Shown here in pieces: positions 31,160 through 38,986 of a stretch of DNA of 41,032 nucleotides; positions within the stretch are counted from its first letter, which is position 1; every line of letters begins with the position of its first letter. Made by a program: the position numbers and the translations under genes. Under the pieces are notes generated by a model. That model did not search any database, had not been told where the DNA came from, and saw only the letters and a list, made by a program, of their open reading frames with translations. The DNA comes from JAUXEH01 sp965602945 (GTDB lineage Bacteria; Acidobacteriota; Aminicenantia; Aminicenantales; Aminicenantaceae): contig CBFDBC010000006.1 in assembly GCA_965602945.1 (NCBI GenBank), forward strand, positions 1-41,032, in the 5' to 3' direction.

Positions 31160-32878
31160 ATGAAAAAACTGTGCGTCATACTGCTCGTCCTTGTCGTACT
31201 GCTGGGTGCGGGCCTGGGATACGTCTATTTCAAGTGGAAGAAAGACCTCACGACCTGGGACATCACGGCCGCGGAACGGATCTCCGGCCTCAGTTTCACC
31301 GGGGAAGACCGCCGGATGATGCTGGGGGGCCTCAAACGCAACCTCTCCAGTTACCTGGAACTGCGCAAGGTAGAAATCCCCAACAGCATACCGCCGGCCC
31401 TGCTCTTCGCTCCCCTCATTGCCGGCGAAGAGGGACCCTTCGTGCGTCATCGCATCGAGATCCCACCAGATCCGGACCTCGCCGTGCCGGAGAACCCGAA
31501 CGAGCTGGCCTTCTATCCGGTCACGGCCCTGGGGCGGCTCATCCGGGGGCGCAAAATCACATCGCTTGAGCTGACACGGCTCTATCTCGACAGGCTCAAA
31601 AAATATGGTCCGGAGCTCGAGTGCATCATCACCCTGACTGAGGATCTTGCCCTGGAGCAGGCCCGGCGGGCCGATGAGGAGATCGCCGCCGGCCGCTACC
31701 GCGGCCCCCTCCACGGCATCCCCTGGGGGGCCAAGGACCTGCTCGCCACCAGGGGATTCAAGACCACCTGGGGGGCCATGCCCTACAGGGACCAGGTCAT
31801 CGACGAGGACGCCACAGTGGTGAAGCGGCTGGAGGAGGCAGGCGCCGTCCTGGTGGCCAAGCTCACCATGGGTGCGCTGGCCATGGGAGACGTGTGGTAT
31901 GACGGCAGGACCCGCAATCCCTGGAACCTGGAGCAGGGGTCGAGCGGCTCCTCCGCCGGTTCTGCCGCGGCCACCGCCGCCGGCCTGGTCGGATTCGCGA
32001 TCGGCACAGAGACCCTGGGATCCATCGTGTCTCCCTCGACCCGCTGCGGGGTCACGGGGCTGCGGCCGACCTTCGGACGCGTGAGCCGGCACGGGGCCAT
32101 GGCATTGAGCTGGAGCATGGACAAGATCGGGCCCATCTGCCGGAGCGCGGAGGACTGCGCACTGGTCTTCAACGCCATCTACGGCCCGGACGGGAAAGAC
32201 AGGACGGTACTCAACCATTCATTCCAATGGATGTCCGGACGAGATATAGCGACCCTCCGGATCGGTTACCTCGAGGAGTCCTTCGAATCGGAATACGACA
32301 ACAAGGAAAACGACCAGGCCGCGCTCGATACCTTTCGAGAGCTCGGAGTGGAGCTGATCCCGATCCGGCTGCCCGAAATGCCGGTCGGGGCCATGCGCTT
32401 CATCCTTTCAGCCGAGGCGGCCGCGGCCTTTGACGAACTCACCCGCTCGAACCGGGACGACCTATTGGTCAGGCAGAGCCGCAGAGCCTGGCCCAACATC
32501 TTCCGCCAGTCCCGCATGGTGCCGGCGGTGGAGTACATCCAGGCCAACCGGCTCCGCACACTGCTGATGCAGCGTATGGAGGAGCTCATGCGCGACATAG
32601 ATGTCTACATCGCGCCCACCGGGGCACGGAGCAGCAACCTGTTGATCACCAACCTCACCGGGCATCCCACAGTTGTCCTCCCTCAGGGATTCGACCCCGA
32701 GGGGGGCCCGACCAGCATCCAGTTCGTGGGGAAGCTCATGGGAGAGGCCGACGTGCTGAGCGCAGCCCAGGCCTTTCAAGAGGCGACCGGCTTCCACCTC
32801 CGGCACCCGGACCTGGACGCCAACATCGCGTCCTTCAAAGCCACCTTGGCGGGACAGGAGGAAAACCAGCGGGATTAG
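31160..32878 (+). CDS. Membrane-anchored amidase (amidase signature family)
   Basis: 572 residues; ATG at 31160 with AAGGAGG upstream. One N-terminal membrane segment (about 4-23, LCVILLVLVVLLGAGLGYVY) anchors it. Amidase signature triad complete: Lys192 in GIPWGAKDLLAT, cis-Ser264 in the GSSGSSAGSAAATAAG block and nucleophile Ser288 in GTETLGSIVSPS. The Ser-Ser spacing of 24 equals that of malonamidase E2. Related to Asp-tRNA/Glu-tRNA amidotransferase subunit A, but an envelope anchor and the absence of gatB/gatC argue for a stand-alone amidase or peptide amidase. Substrate unknown. It follows the zinc-ribbon gene by 59 nt. Confidence 0.9.
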   Translation: MKKLCVILLVLVVLLGAGLGYVYFKWKKDLTTWDITAAERISGLSFTGEDRRMMLGGLKRNLSSYLELRKVEIPNSIPPALLFAPLIAGEEGPFVRHRIEIPPDPDLAVPENPNELAFYPVTALGRLIRGRKITSLELTRLYLDRLKKYGPELECIITLTEDLALEQARRADEEIAAGRYRGPLHGIPWGAKDLLATRGFKTTWGAMPYRDQVIDEDATVVKRLEEAGAVLVAKLTMGALAMGDVWYDGRTRNPWNLEQGSSGSSAGSAAATAAGLVGFAIGTETLGSIVSPSTRCGVTGLRPTFGRVSRHGAMALSWSMDKIGPICRSAEDCALVFNAIYGPDGKDRTVLNHSFQWMSGRDIATLRIGYLEESFESEYDNKENDQAALDTFRELGVELIPIRLPEMPVGAMRFILSAEAAAAFDELTRSNRDDLLVRQSRRAWPNIFRQSRMVPAVEYIQANRLRTLLMQRMEELMRDIDVYIAPTGARSSNLLITNLTGHPTVVLPQGFDPEGGPTSIQFVGKLMGEADVLSAAQAFQEATGFHLRHPDLDANIASFKATLAGQEENQRD

Positions 32879-32942
32879 TCCGGCAGGATGTTGGGCTCAT
32901 TGAACCAGGAAAATACGACTACTAAAAAAAAAGGACTCCGGA

Positions 32943-33686
32943 TCAGAACAGCCCGGCGAAAACCACATCAGCATTAAACAGCTCACTCGACCGTCGGCGT
33001 GTGCTCCAAGGGATCGTTTCCTTGACGTTGAGATAGAACCAGAACTTGTCGAACAGGTGAAGTTTCTTCAGGTAGAAATCCGCGTAGTCCGAAATGTTGT
33101 CGACCAGTACGTACCCGACCTGCTTGTCTTCGTCATCCAGGACCAGGATCCGGATGCTGTCTTCCAGCTCTTCCAGCGAGCCGTAGACCTTGGCGTTCTC
33201 CCTGCCTTCCCAGCCTTCGTTGTCATCGTACTTGAGCTTGTCCAGGGCCTCGAAACCGTCGCGCGCGTGGAGGTTGAGGTACTCATCCATAGTCGGCTCT
33301 TCGGTCCGGGTGAAGACGCTCCGGTACTCGCCGGTTGTCTCTTTGATCTCGATAGTGTCAGCGATCAGCACCGAAGGTTGTTCGGGCCTGATCTCTCCTT
33401 CGACCCTCACTTCCTGGCCCATGAGGGCAGTGAGGTCGCCACCGTCCACGGTTCCCTGCACCACAATGTCAAATCCCTGGGCCTCGGGCATGAAAAAGAA
33501 TTTCCCGATGGCCAGCTTGGGGGTCCCCTCGAAAACGAGCTTTCCCTCGTCCACCTGGAGTGCCTCCTCCGGGGTGCTTTCTTCCGCCTGCTGGCATGCG
33601 ATAGAGCCCGAAACGATGAGTGCAAACGCCAGTAACAGCCCCAAAGTGAGATGCATCCTGCCTCCGTTGCTTTTCACTAAAGCCAT
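32943..33686 (-). CDS. Predicted lipoprotein of unknown function
   Basis: 247 residues from ATG 33686, chosen for GGAGGTAAG upstream and because the protein then begins with a lipoprotein signal ending in the lipobox GSIAC. After the cysteine comes an acidic linker (EESTPEEA), then a beta-rich region with DLTALMGQEVRVEGEI, which looks like an OB-fold-type segment, and a C-terminal region of helices and strands. No known family recognised. It has its own promoter with an operator-like palindrome between the -35 and -10 boxes. Downstream on the minus strand is a run of nine T (after 32940), a possible weak terminator. Confidence 0.7.
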   Translation of the reverse strand: MALVKSNGGRMHLTLGLLLAFALIVSGSIACQQAEESTPEEALQVDEGKLVFEGTPKLAIGKFFFMPEAQGFDIVVQGTVDGGDLTALMGQEVRVEGEIRPEQPSVLIADTIEIKETTGEYRSVFTRTEEPTMDEYLNLHARDGFEALDKLKYDDNEGWEGRENAKVYGSLEELEDSIRILVLDDEDKQVGYVLVDNISDYADFYLKKLHLFDKFWFYLNVKETIPWSTRRRSSELFNADVVFAGLF

Positions 33687-33761
33687 GGCTCTTACCTCCA
33701 ATTGATGGTCTTTCTCGTCCTTGTCATCCAGGGAATGCACACCTGCCTAAAAGTAGGATTC

Positions 33762-33790
33762 TTTATACCACCGTGGTGGAGAAATGTAAA
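33762..33790 (-). promoter_or_regulatory. Promoter of the lipoprotein gene with operator-like palindrome in the spacer
   Basis: On the minus strand TTTACA (33790-33785), 17-bp spacer and TATAAA (33767-33762) with TG-g before it. The inverted repeat CCACC..GGTGG (33768-33779) fills the spacer next to the -10 box, a typical repressor position. Confidence 0.55.
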
Positions 33791-33806
33791 GCAGAAATTG
33801 AGGGCG

Positions 33807-35663
33807 CTACTTCTTTCTTACCCGGGAGCCGGACCGCGAAGAGGAAGAGGTTCGAGCGGAGCCTGTACTCCTTCCCGAGGGGCGCGAGGTACGACCTGAG
33901 GACCGTACGGACGAAGAACTGCGCGCAGAAGACCCCCGAGCGGAGGTCGATCGCGTGCTCCGGCCCATGCTGCCCGATGAACGGCTCGGGGAGGACGCGA
34001 CCCCTCGGCTCGACGAAACTCGGCCGCGGGAGGCACTGGAACTCGAGGACGAGCGGTTCGTCGAAACGCTGCCGCGGGAGGCGGTTCGGCTGGAAGAGGA
34101 TCCACGGCTCTGAATGGTGGATCGGGACCGGCTCGCCGTTCCGCTGCGGGAGGGATAGGCGCCGCGGGAGGCACTGGAACTCGAGGACGAGCGGTTCGTC
34201 GAAACGCTGCCGCGGGAGGCGGTTCGGCTGGAAGAGGATCCGCGGCTCTGCGTGCCAACGCCTCGGATCGTACGGCTGGGATATGTACCGCTGGAACCGG
34301 AGGTAGACTGGGAAGATGCCCGGCTCTGTGAAGCAGCGGATCGGCTCGCCGTTCCGCTGCTTCCGGACCTGGACGCGGTTCCCGAGGAAACCCGGGACGT
34401 GGAGGAACGCCCGTAGGTCTTGAGCGATGACTTGGAGGAGACCCGAGCCATCCCGGCAGAGCGAGAGGTCCCGGCTGCCGCGCCGGCGGCGGGCTGACGG
34501 GACGAGAGCTGGACCTTTCCCATTCCCCGGGTCTGGCTGCCGCTGAGGGCGACACGGGAAATATTCGGGTCCCTCAGCTGGTTTTTCCGGACCGTGACCA
34601 TGGTCCGGGAGTTCAACGGATACGAGCCGTAATAGCGGTCGCCGTAGTAGTGATTGTTGATGATCAGTCCCGGATAGCCGTGATAGCTCAGGGCACTCCA
34701 GCCATAGTGGTGAGCGCCGTGATACCAGTGGACCCAGGCCGGCCCCCATCCACCGCGGGGGATCCAGTACCAGCCCATCCCGAAGCGCCACTGCCAACGC
34801 CCGTAATGCGATACACACCAGCCCCAGGAGTACGAAGATACCCAGGTGTAGCCGATGACAGGATACCAGACCCAACGTCCGTAGCTGTAGGGCCTCCAGG
34901 TTTCATGATAGACGTGAGGCACCCACACATATCCGTACGGGCTCTGATAACTCCAGCGGCCGCCGTCGGCGAGCTCTCTTTCATAGGCGCCCAATTCTTC
35001 GGGAAGGTAGCCGCTTCCCGCCGGCCTGGCCAGAAGAGCGTCCCGGCCGCGGTTCCAGTCGGAAAAGGCATCCGTGTACTGGGACAACTGCCGGGCGGGC
35101 CCGAAGATGAACCGGCCCTCGGAGGCGACCACACGCTCCTGGGCATTCACCACCTCGGACGTGTTCTCTCCCGCCGCCTCCATGGAACCCTCGATGACGT
35201 TCAGTTCCGTCTCCCCATTCTGTCCTGTGCGGATGCGATACAGCCCTTCCTCCATAACATAGAAAGAGGCATCCTGCGTATGCAATTCGAAGCCCTGGGC
35301 CTCGGCCAGATAGGAGATGCGCAGAAATGCCTCCCCACTCTTGAGGTGCAGCTTCACGAAATCCAGGTTCTGGGTAGGCAGCTGGATGACATCCACCTGC
35401 GTTTGCCCGTCCAGCCGCAGGTAATTCTGTTCCCCGAAATGGATCTCGAGCCGCCCTTCCCGGGTTCCCAGCTGATCGCCGGCGATCACCGCCAGGTTCA
35501 CGGTCCCGGCTTCCATGCCCAGGTCCTGAGCCCTCTGGACATAGGTGTCTCCGCTGACATAACTCATCCGGGCATAGCTGTTATCGTAATATGTTTTTTC
35601 CTGAGCCGCGGCCCAGGAAAAGAGCAAAAACAAAGATACGGGAACCAGGATCCATTTTTTCAT
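33807..35663 (-). CDS. FecR/DUF6600-type exported protein with long Ser/Arg-rich tail
   Basis: 618 residues; ATG at 35663 with GAGGAGG upstream. Signal peptide MKKWILVPVSLFLLFSWAAA. Residues about 30-200 are FecR-like (ARMSYVSGDTYVQRA, LHLKSGEAFLRISY, DASFYVMEEGLYRIRT). About 230-360 is a Trp/Tyr-rich DUF6600-type region with GYVWVPHVYHETWRPYSYGR and related WxP repeats. From about 400 to the end the protein is almost only Ser, Arg, Gly, Thr and Ala, basic and disordered. It contains a 30-residue block twice, encoded by a 90-bp DNA repeat. It may be a surface or polyanion-binding protein; function unknown. Related proteins occur in Acidobacteria-like and deltaproteobacterial genomes. Confidence 0.8.
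   Translation of the reverse strand: MKKWILVPVSLFLLFSWAAAQEKTYYDNSYARMSYVSGDTYVQRAQDLGMEAGTVNLAVIAGDQLGTREGRLEIHFGEQNYLRLDGQTQVDVIQLPTQNLDFVKLHLKSGEAFLRISYLAEAQGFELHTQDASFYVMEEGLYRIRTGQNGETELNVIEGSMEAAGENTSEVVNAQERVVASEGRFIFGPARQLSQYTDAFSDWNRGRDALLARPAGSGYLPEELGAYERELADGGRWSYQSPYGYVWVPHVYHETWRPYSYGRWVWYPVIGYTWVSSYSWGWCVSHYGRWQWRFGMGWYWIPRGGWGPAWVHWYHGAHHYGWSALSYHGYPGLIINNHYYGDRYYGSYPLNSRTMVTVRKNQLRDPNISRVALSGSQTRGMGKVQLSSRQPAAGAAAGTSRSAGMARVSSKSSLKTYGRSSTSRVSSGTASRSGSSGTASRSAASQSRASSQSTSGSSGTYPSRTIRGVGTQSRGSSSSRTASRGSVSTNRSSSSSSASRGAYPSRSGTASRSRSTIQSRGSSSSRTASRGSVSTNRSSSSSSASRGRVSSSRGVASSPSRSSGSMGRSTRSTSARGSSARSSSSVRSSGRTSRPSGRSTGSARTSSSSRSGSRVRKK
34023..34112. repeat. 90-bp direct repeat, copy 1, in the Ser/Arg tail gene
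   Basis: Identical to 34161-34250 except one base (34104 A, 34242 G). The offset is 138 bp (46 codons), so the frame is kept. It encodes the QSRGSSSSRTASRGSVSTNR block. Confidence 0.9.
34161..34250. repeat. 90-bp direct repeat, copy 2, in the Ser/Arg tail gene
   Basis: Second copy of the repeat at 34023-34112, 89 of 90 bases identical. The near-identity at DNA level points to recent duplication or ongoing copy-number change. Confidence 0.9.
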
Positions 35664-35859
35664 GGTGCCTCCTCACCCCAATATATGCAATATTTATGCC
35701 AATCCGGCTTCCCCAGGGAGCCCAGCCGGGTGCTGTCCTGGATCGAGGACGATTGGACACGGGCGGCGACATGTCGAGACAGAGATGTGCACCGCTCAGG
35801 AATACCAGAGAAAAAGTCGACCCCGATCGATCTCGGGAGGGATGAAGGGATGGAGATAG

Positions 35860-35906
35860 AAGGCAGGCTGCGAGGCCTCTTCCCCCCGAAGGGGCCCCAC
35901 TGCCTT
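35860..35906 (-). terminator. Strong hairpin after the 65-aa protein gene
   Basis: AAGGCAG (35906-35900 on the minus strand) pairs with CTGCCTT (35866-35860), enclosing a CCCCTTCGGGG tetraloop hairpin. It begins 10 nt after the stop codon at 35916. The 3' side is only moderately T-rich (CTGCCTTCTATC), so it may be a terminator or an RNA-end stabiliser. The rest of 35664-35859 shows no gene. Confidence 0.4.
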
Positions 35907-35915
35907 AACCGTCGG

Positions 35916-36113
35916 TTACTTTTTTTTCAGGATGGGCATACCGGTTCTGGTGGTCTCGATGACTTTGTAGCCATCAGGGACCGCATCCAGCGACCCATCT
36001 CTGATATCGCGGGCAAAAAAGAAAATCCGCTGCTGCCGTCCTCCCTTAAGATTCACATCCTTGAAGTGGAGATAGTATGTGACCCCCTTGGAATTTTTGA
36101 ACTCGTACGCCAT
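35916..36113 (-). CDS. Small conserved protein (65 aa) of unknown function
   Basis: 65 residues; ATG at 36113 with GGAGGTAAG upstream. Pattern: FKNSKGVTYYLHFKDVNLKG, GGRQQRIFFFARDIRDG, DAVPDGYKVIE, RTGMPILKKK. I recognise this as a small soluble protein family, widespread in bacteria and some archaea, with the motif YYLH...GG(R)xQxIYFF...P.GY.V.E...G.P.LKK; its role is unknown. The TxxGMPILKKK end is highly conserved. Single gene with a possible TTGACA promoter and a strong downstream hairpin. Confidence 0.8.
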   Translation of the reverse strand: MAYEFKNSKGVTYYLHFKDVNLKGGRQQRIFFFARDIRDGSLDAVPDGYKVIETTRTGMPILKKK

Positions 36114-36266
36114 TTATCTTACCTCCATTAGAGATTTGTATGCTGAAAGTGCTTCCCACTCTACAGCCAAGTCCGTAAGACCCCATCAGGTAGAACGTTC
36201 TCGAGGTGGCGTGTTTGCCGTTTTGCCCCAATCTCTCCCTGCCGTACTTTCAGGTCTTGACCCATA

Positions 36267-36293
36267 TGTATAGCATATATTTGACAATGTCAA
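36267..36293 (-). promoter_or_regulatory. Candidate promoter of the 65-aa protein gene
   Basis: On the minus strand a perfect TTGACA (36293-36288), which is half of the palindrome TTGACA-a-TGTCAA. TATACA follows at 15 bp (36272-36267), or TACATA at 17 bp. The remaining 36114-36266 shows no gene. Confidence 0.4.
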
Positions 36294-36327
36294 GAGAAAA
36301 TGTGGGGTTTTTCTGGGGAAAACCGTG

Positions 36328-36336
36328 TGTTATAAT
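36328..36336 (+). promoter_or_regulatory. Extended -10 promoter of the methionine sulfoxide reductase gene
   Basis: TGT-TATAAT without a clear -35 box. Predicted start is near 36343, about 65 nt before ATG 36408. Confidence 0.45.
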
Positions 36337-36407
36337 GGCTCCGGCTCCCGTTTTCAATCCCCGTCGGCAGGCAGGCAGCCCCAAGCCCCATCGAACAGGA
36401 GAACGAT

Positions 36408-36878
36408 ATGGATGCACAGACCAGGCTCGCTAACCGCTACGAGAGGATCTACACACAGCTCCATGAGCTTCTGCCAAAGAGCCGGGACGGCGTGGCCCAC
36501 ATGGCCACCGTTGCGGCCCTCCTGCACCACAAGATGCCGCACTATTTCTGGACAGGATTCTATCTACTCAAGCAAAAGCTCCTGGTGGTGGGGCCGTACC
36601 AGGGTCCGGTGGCCTGCCAGGTCCTGGAAGGACCCGAAGGCGTGTGCTGGGCCGGGGTTCACAGAGGAGAGACCCTCATCGTGCCGGACGTGCACCGGTT
36701 CCCGGGTCACGTAGCCTGTGACAGCCGTTCCAGCTCCGAGATCGTGGTCCCCCTGTTCACGGAGGAAGGGAAGGTTTGGGCCGTGCTGGACGTGGACAGC
36801 ACACGCCTGGATGCTTTTTCGGATGTCGATGCGGCCTGGCTCGAAAAGATCACGGGGCTCCTGATGCCGGAGGCATAG
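36408..36878 (+). CDS. msrC: Free methionine-(R)-sulfoxide reductase (GAF-domain fRMsr)
   Basis: 156 residues from ATG 36408 with an AGGAG ribosome site; the longer frame from 36325 has no ribosome site. It is a GAF domain whose three cysteines, Cys70, Cys80 and Cys104, have the same spacing (10 and 24) as Cys84, Cys94 and Cys118 of E. coli fRMsr. Motifs are TGFYLLKQKLLVVGPYQGPVACQ, GVCWAG and VPDVHRFPGHVACDSRSSSE. It reduces free methionine R-sulfoxide in the cytoplasm with thioredoxin, an oxidative-stress repair role. Convergent with the ureohydrolase gene, 10 nt apart. Confidence 0.94.
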   Translation: MDAQTRLANRYERIYTQLHELLPKSRDGVAHMATVAALLHHKMPHYFWTGFYLLKQKLLVVGPYQGPVACQVLEGPEGVCWAGVHRGETLIVPDVHRFPGHVACDSRSSSEIVVPLFTEEGKVWAVLDVDSTRLDAFSDVDAAWLEKITGLLMPEA

Positions 36879-36888
36879 GCCTCTGGGG

Positions 36889-37737
36889 TCAGGATCTCCG
36901 CCAGTCGACCACGATCTTTCCGGCCACCTCCATGAGCAGCTTGGCCGCGGCCGCGGCCGTGATCCCCGAAGGGTCGCGAGAAGGGTTGACCTCGACCACA
37001 TCCATCCCCACGATGTCGGCCTCGAGGCGCTGCAGGATCCTCAGGGCCTGACGCGTAGTCATCCCCCCCGGCTCGAGATGGGAGACCCCGGGCGCGTAGG
37101 CAGGGTCCAGGGCATCGATGTCGAAAGATATATACAAGGGGCGCCGGAAACTCAGGGCCAGATCATCTTCCAGGTCCCTCATCTCCAGCATGCGGACGCC
37201 GAAACCTGCGGCCTTGGCCCGGTGGGCGGGGGTCGCGGAGCGGATCCCCACCTGGACCAGTCCATCTGACAGCCCCTCCTCCAGGATCCGGGCAAAGGGA
37301 CAGGCGTGGGAATGAGGATCTCCCTGGAACTCTTCGTAGAGATCCGGATGGGCATCGAAGTGCAGGATGTCCAGCGACGGGTACGTCCGTGCCAGGGATC
37401 GTACGATCGGATAGGTGATGGAATGATCCCCGCCCAGGATCAAAGGGACGGCCGGGTGATCGAGGACCTCTCCCAGTCTGGCCTCGATCCGTCCCGACAC
37501 CTGCGCGAATCCGCCGGAGGCGTCTACATCACCCAGGTCGACCAGGACCGCATCCCGGGACAGGTCGGCCCCCAGCTCGGTATAGCCATTGATCATGTCC
37601 CCGTTCGAAGCGGCGCGGATGGCCGTGGGGCCGGCCGCCGCTCCCCTGAGATAGGAAGACTTCTCGTCATAGGGGATGCCGAATACCGCCAGGTCGTACC
37701 TGTCGCTCTCCTGAACAGCGCCTCCAAAATCACCCAT
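36889..37737 (-). CDS. Ureohydrolase (agmatinase/arginase family)
   Basis: 282 residues; ATG at 37737 with GGAGGAGGG upstream, 1 nt after the MEMO gene stop. Binuclear manganese motifs: LGGDHSITYP, HFDAHPDLYEE and ISFDIDALDPAYAPG; the insertion GDPHSHACPF fits agmatinase-like proteins. It hydrolyses a guanidino compound to urea plus amine; agmatine is the usual guess, but guanidinobutyrate or others are possible. It is the last gene of the operon SDF symporter - MEMO-family - ureohydrolase, which suggests uptake and breakdown of an amino acid derivative, though MEMO's part is unclear. Confidence 0.9.
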   Translation of the reverse strand: MGDFGGAVQESDRYDLAVFGIPYDEKSSYLRGAAAGPTAIRAASNGDMINGYTELGADLSRDAVLVDLGDVDASGGFAQVSGRIEARLGEVLDHPAVPLILGGDHSITYPIVRSLARTYPSLDILHFDAHPDLYEEFQGDPHSHACPFARILEEGLSDGLVQVGIRSATPAHRAKAAGFGVRMLEMRDLEDDLALSFRRPLYISFDIDALDPAYAPGVSHLEPGGMTTRQALRILQRLEADIVGMDVVEVNPSRDPSGITAAAAAKLLMEVAGKIVVDWRRS

Positions 37738-37738
37738 T

Positions 37739-38986
37739 TCAGCCCTCCTCCTGATCCCCCTCCGACTTCTGAGTAATGAGCAGGCCCGCGAAACTCACCG
37801 CCGACCGGGTCGGTTCCTCCTGCCAGAATTCATAGTCCAGCAGACGGCCTTCGACGTTTTCGAAGAGCTCCAGCATGCTGGCCACGGCCGAAAACCCGCA
37901 GACATGATACCGGTCACCGACCCTTCGGTTCTCCTCCCAGAAGCCCGACACATCCCCCCGGCAGAGGGCCTCGATCAAGGCCATGTCGTGGGCCCGGGCC
38001 TCCGGCAGGAGAGCCTCCGCGCCGGTTTCGTGGCCGAATTTCATCCCGATATGGGAAAAGTCCACCCCCGCGATCACCAGCGTGTCAGGCTCTATCTCGA
38101 TGAGTTCCTTCAGGGTATTAAGGAAGCCCCGGATGTCTTCCTGGCCGGTGGGCCGCGAAACCCGGTCCAGGAGGTCGTGAAACGACCCGCACAGCACAGG
38201 CAGGACCGTGAAGGCCTCTTTGAACAGGTGCTGGCAGAAGAGGAGCTGGAACTCCAGAGAATGTTCGCTGCGGTGGACAAAGTCGTCGGGGCTCACCGAG
38301 CTTCCCCCCGCCTCCCTGAGGGATCCGGCCCAATCGCCTTCGCTCTCCACCTCACCCAGCGGCGTGGCAAAGGTTTTCTCGGACAGGGAAAAATGATGAT
38401 CGTGAAGGCTGTGCCCCGTACCCAGCAGCACGATCCTCCTCGGAGCGAGACCGCGGAGGGCCCCGTAGGCCCGGGCGTACACCCTCCGCCCCACGTTCAG
38501 GTCGATGTGGGGGGCCACCAGGGCCAGGGGCCCCTCCGAAAGAGGATGGAGGTCCTCGGCTTCGCCTCCGGAGGCCATCAGGTCTTCCAGGAAGGCCTCG
38601 AGAGCCGGCCGTTCGGCGGGATAGGCCGTGCCCGCCAGATGGGCCGGCCGCACGGCCAGCCCGACATATTTCTGCACGATCCGGGCCCGGGCCCGGCGGT
38701 ACCGGGGAGAATCCAGCAGCATGGCCTCGTCCAGCTGTTGGATCATGGACTGGATGGCGTCCAGCCCGATGTAAACATTGTTGTTGCGGCGCATGAACTC
38801 CAGCTGGATCTCACCGAGGCTGTGCTCCCCGCCGATCAGGCGGAGGAGGAGGATTCCATCCTCCTGGAGCAGGATCGGCTCCGGGATCAGACCCAGGGAA
38901 TCCCTGACCATGAACACCGGCTCTCCCCGATAGGAGGTAGGTATAACTTCGATATCAGGACGCAGGCGCGGCGTGTCCTCAGCCAT
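37739..38986 (-). CDS. MEMO-family protein (AmmeMemoRadiSam system protein B) with N-terminal extension
   Basis: 415 residues; the C-terminal 290 form the MEMO domain: LAGTAYPAERPALEAFLEDL, ALVAPHIDLNVGRRVYARAY, LLGTGHSL, EHSLEFQLLFCQHLF, DTLVIAGVDFSHIGMKFGH and VCGFSAVASMLEL. Histidines and a cysteine of the MEMO1 metal site are retained. The N-terminal 110 residues (LRPDIEVIPTSYRGEPVFMV) form a separate domain seen in longer bacterial members. MEMO resembles class III extradiol dioxygenases; the bacterial function is unknown. The usual AMMECR1 and radical SAM partners are not in this window. It overlaps the SDF gene by 8 bp and is followed after 1 nt by the ureohydrolase. Confidence 0.9.
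   Translation of the reverse strand: MAEDTPRLRPDIEVIPTSYRGEPVFMVRDSLGLIPEPILLQEDGILLLRLIGGEHSLGEIQLEFMRRNNNVYIGLDAIQSMIQQLDEAMLLDSPRYRRARARIVQKYVGLAVRPAHLAGTAYPAERPALEAFLEDLMASGGEAEDLHPLSEGPLALVAPHIDLNVGRRVYARAYGALRGLAPRRIVLLGTGHSLHDHHFSLSEKTFATPLGEVESEGDWAGSLREAGGSSVSPDDFVHRSEHSLEFQLLFCQHLFKEAFTVLPVLCGSFHDLLDRVSRPTGQEDIRGFLNTLKELIEIEPDTLVIAGVDFSHIGMKFGHETGAEALLPEARAHDMALIEALCRGDVSGFWEENRRVGDRYHVCGFSAVASMLELFENVEGRLLDYEFWQEEPTRSAVSFAGLLITQKSEGDQEEG

Noticed and set aside
32925..32942. A/T-run between the convergent amidase and lipoprotein genes as a terminator
   Set aside because: Nine T on the minus strand but no stable stem before them; I mention it only as a weak possibility.
34023..34250. 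Repeats as a possible CRISPR array
   Set aside because: Only two 90-bp copies, in frame within a coding sequence, with no regular spacers and no cas genes.
33763..34875. Minus-strand alternative frame rich in Arg/Pro/Leu inside the FecR-type gene
   Set aside because: Out-of-frame reading of the Ser/Arg repeat region; the main frame has the signal peptide, ribosome site and domains.
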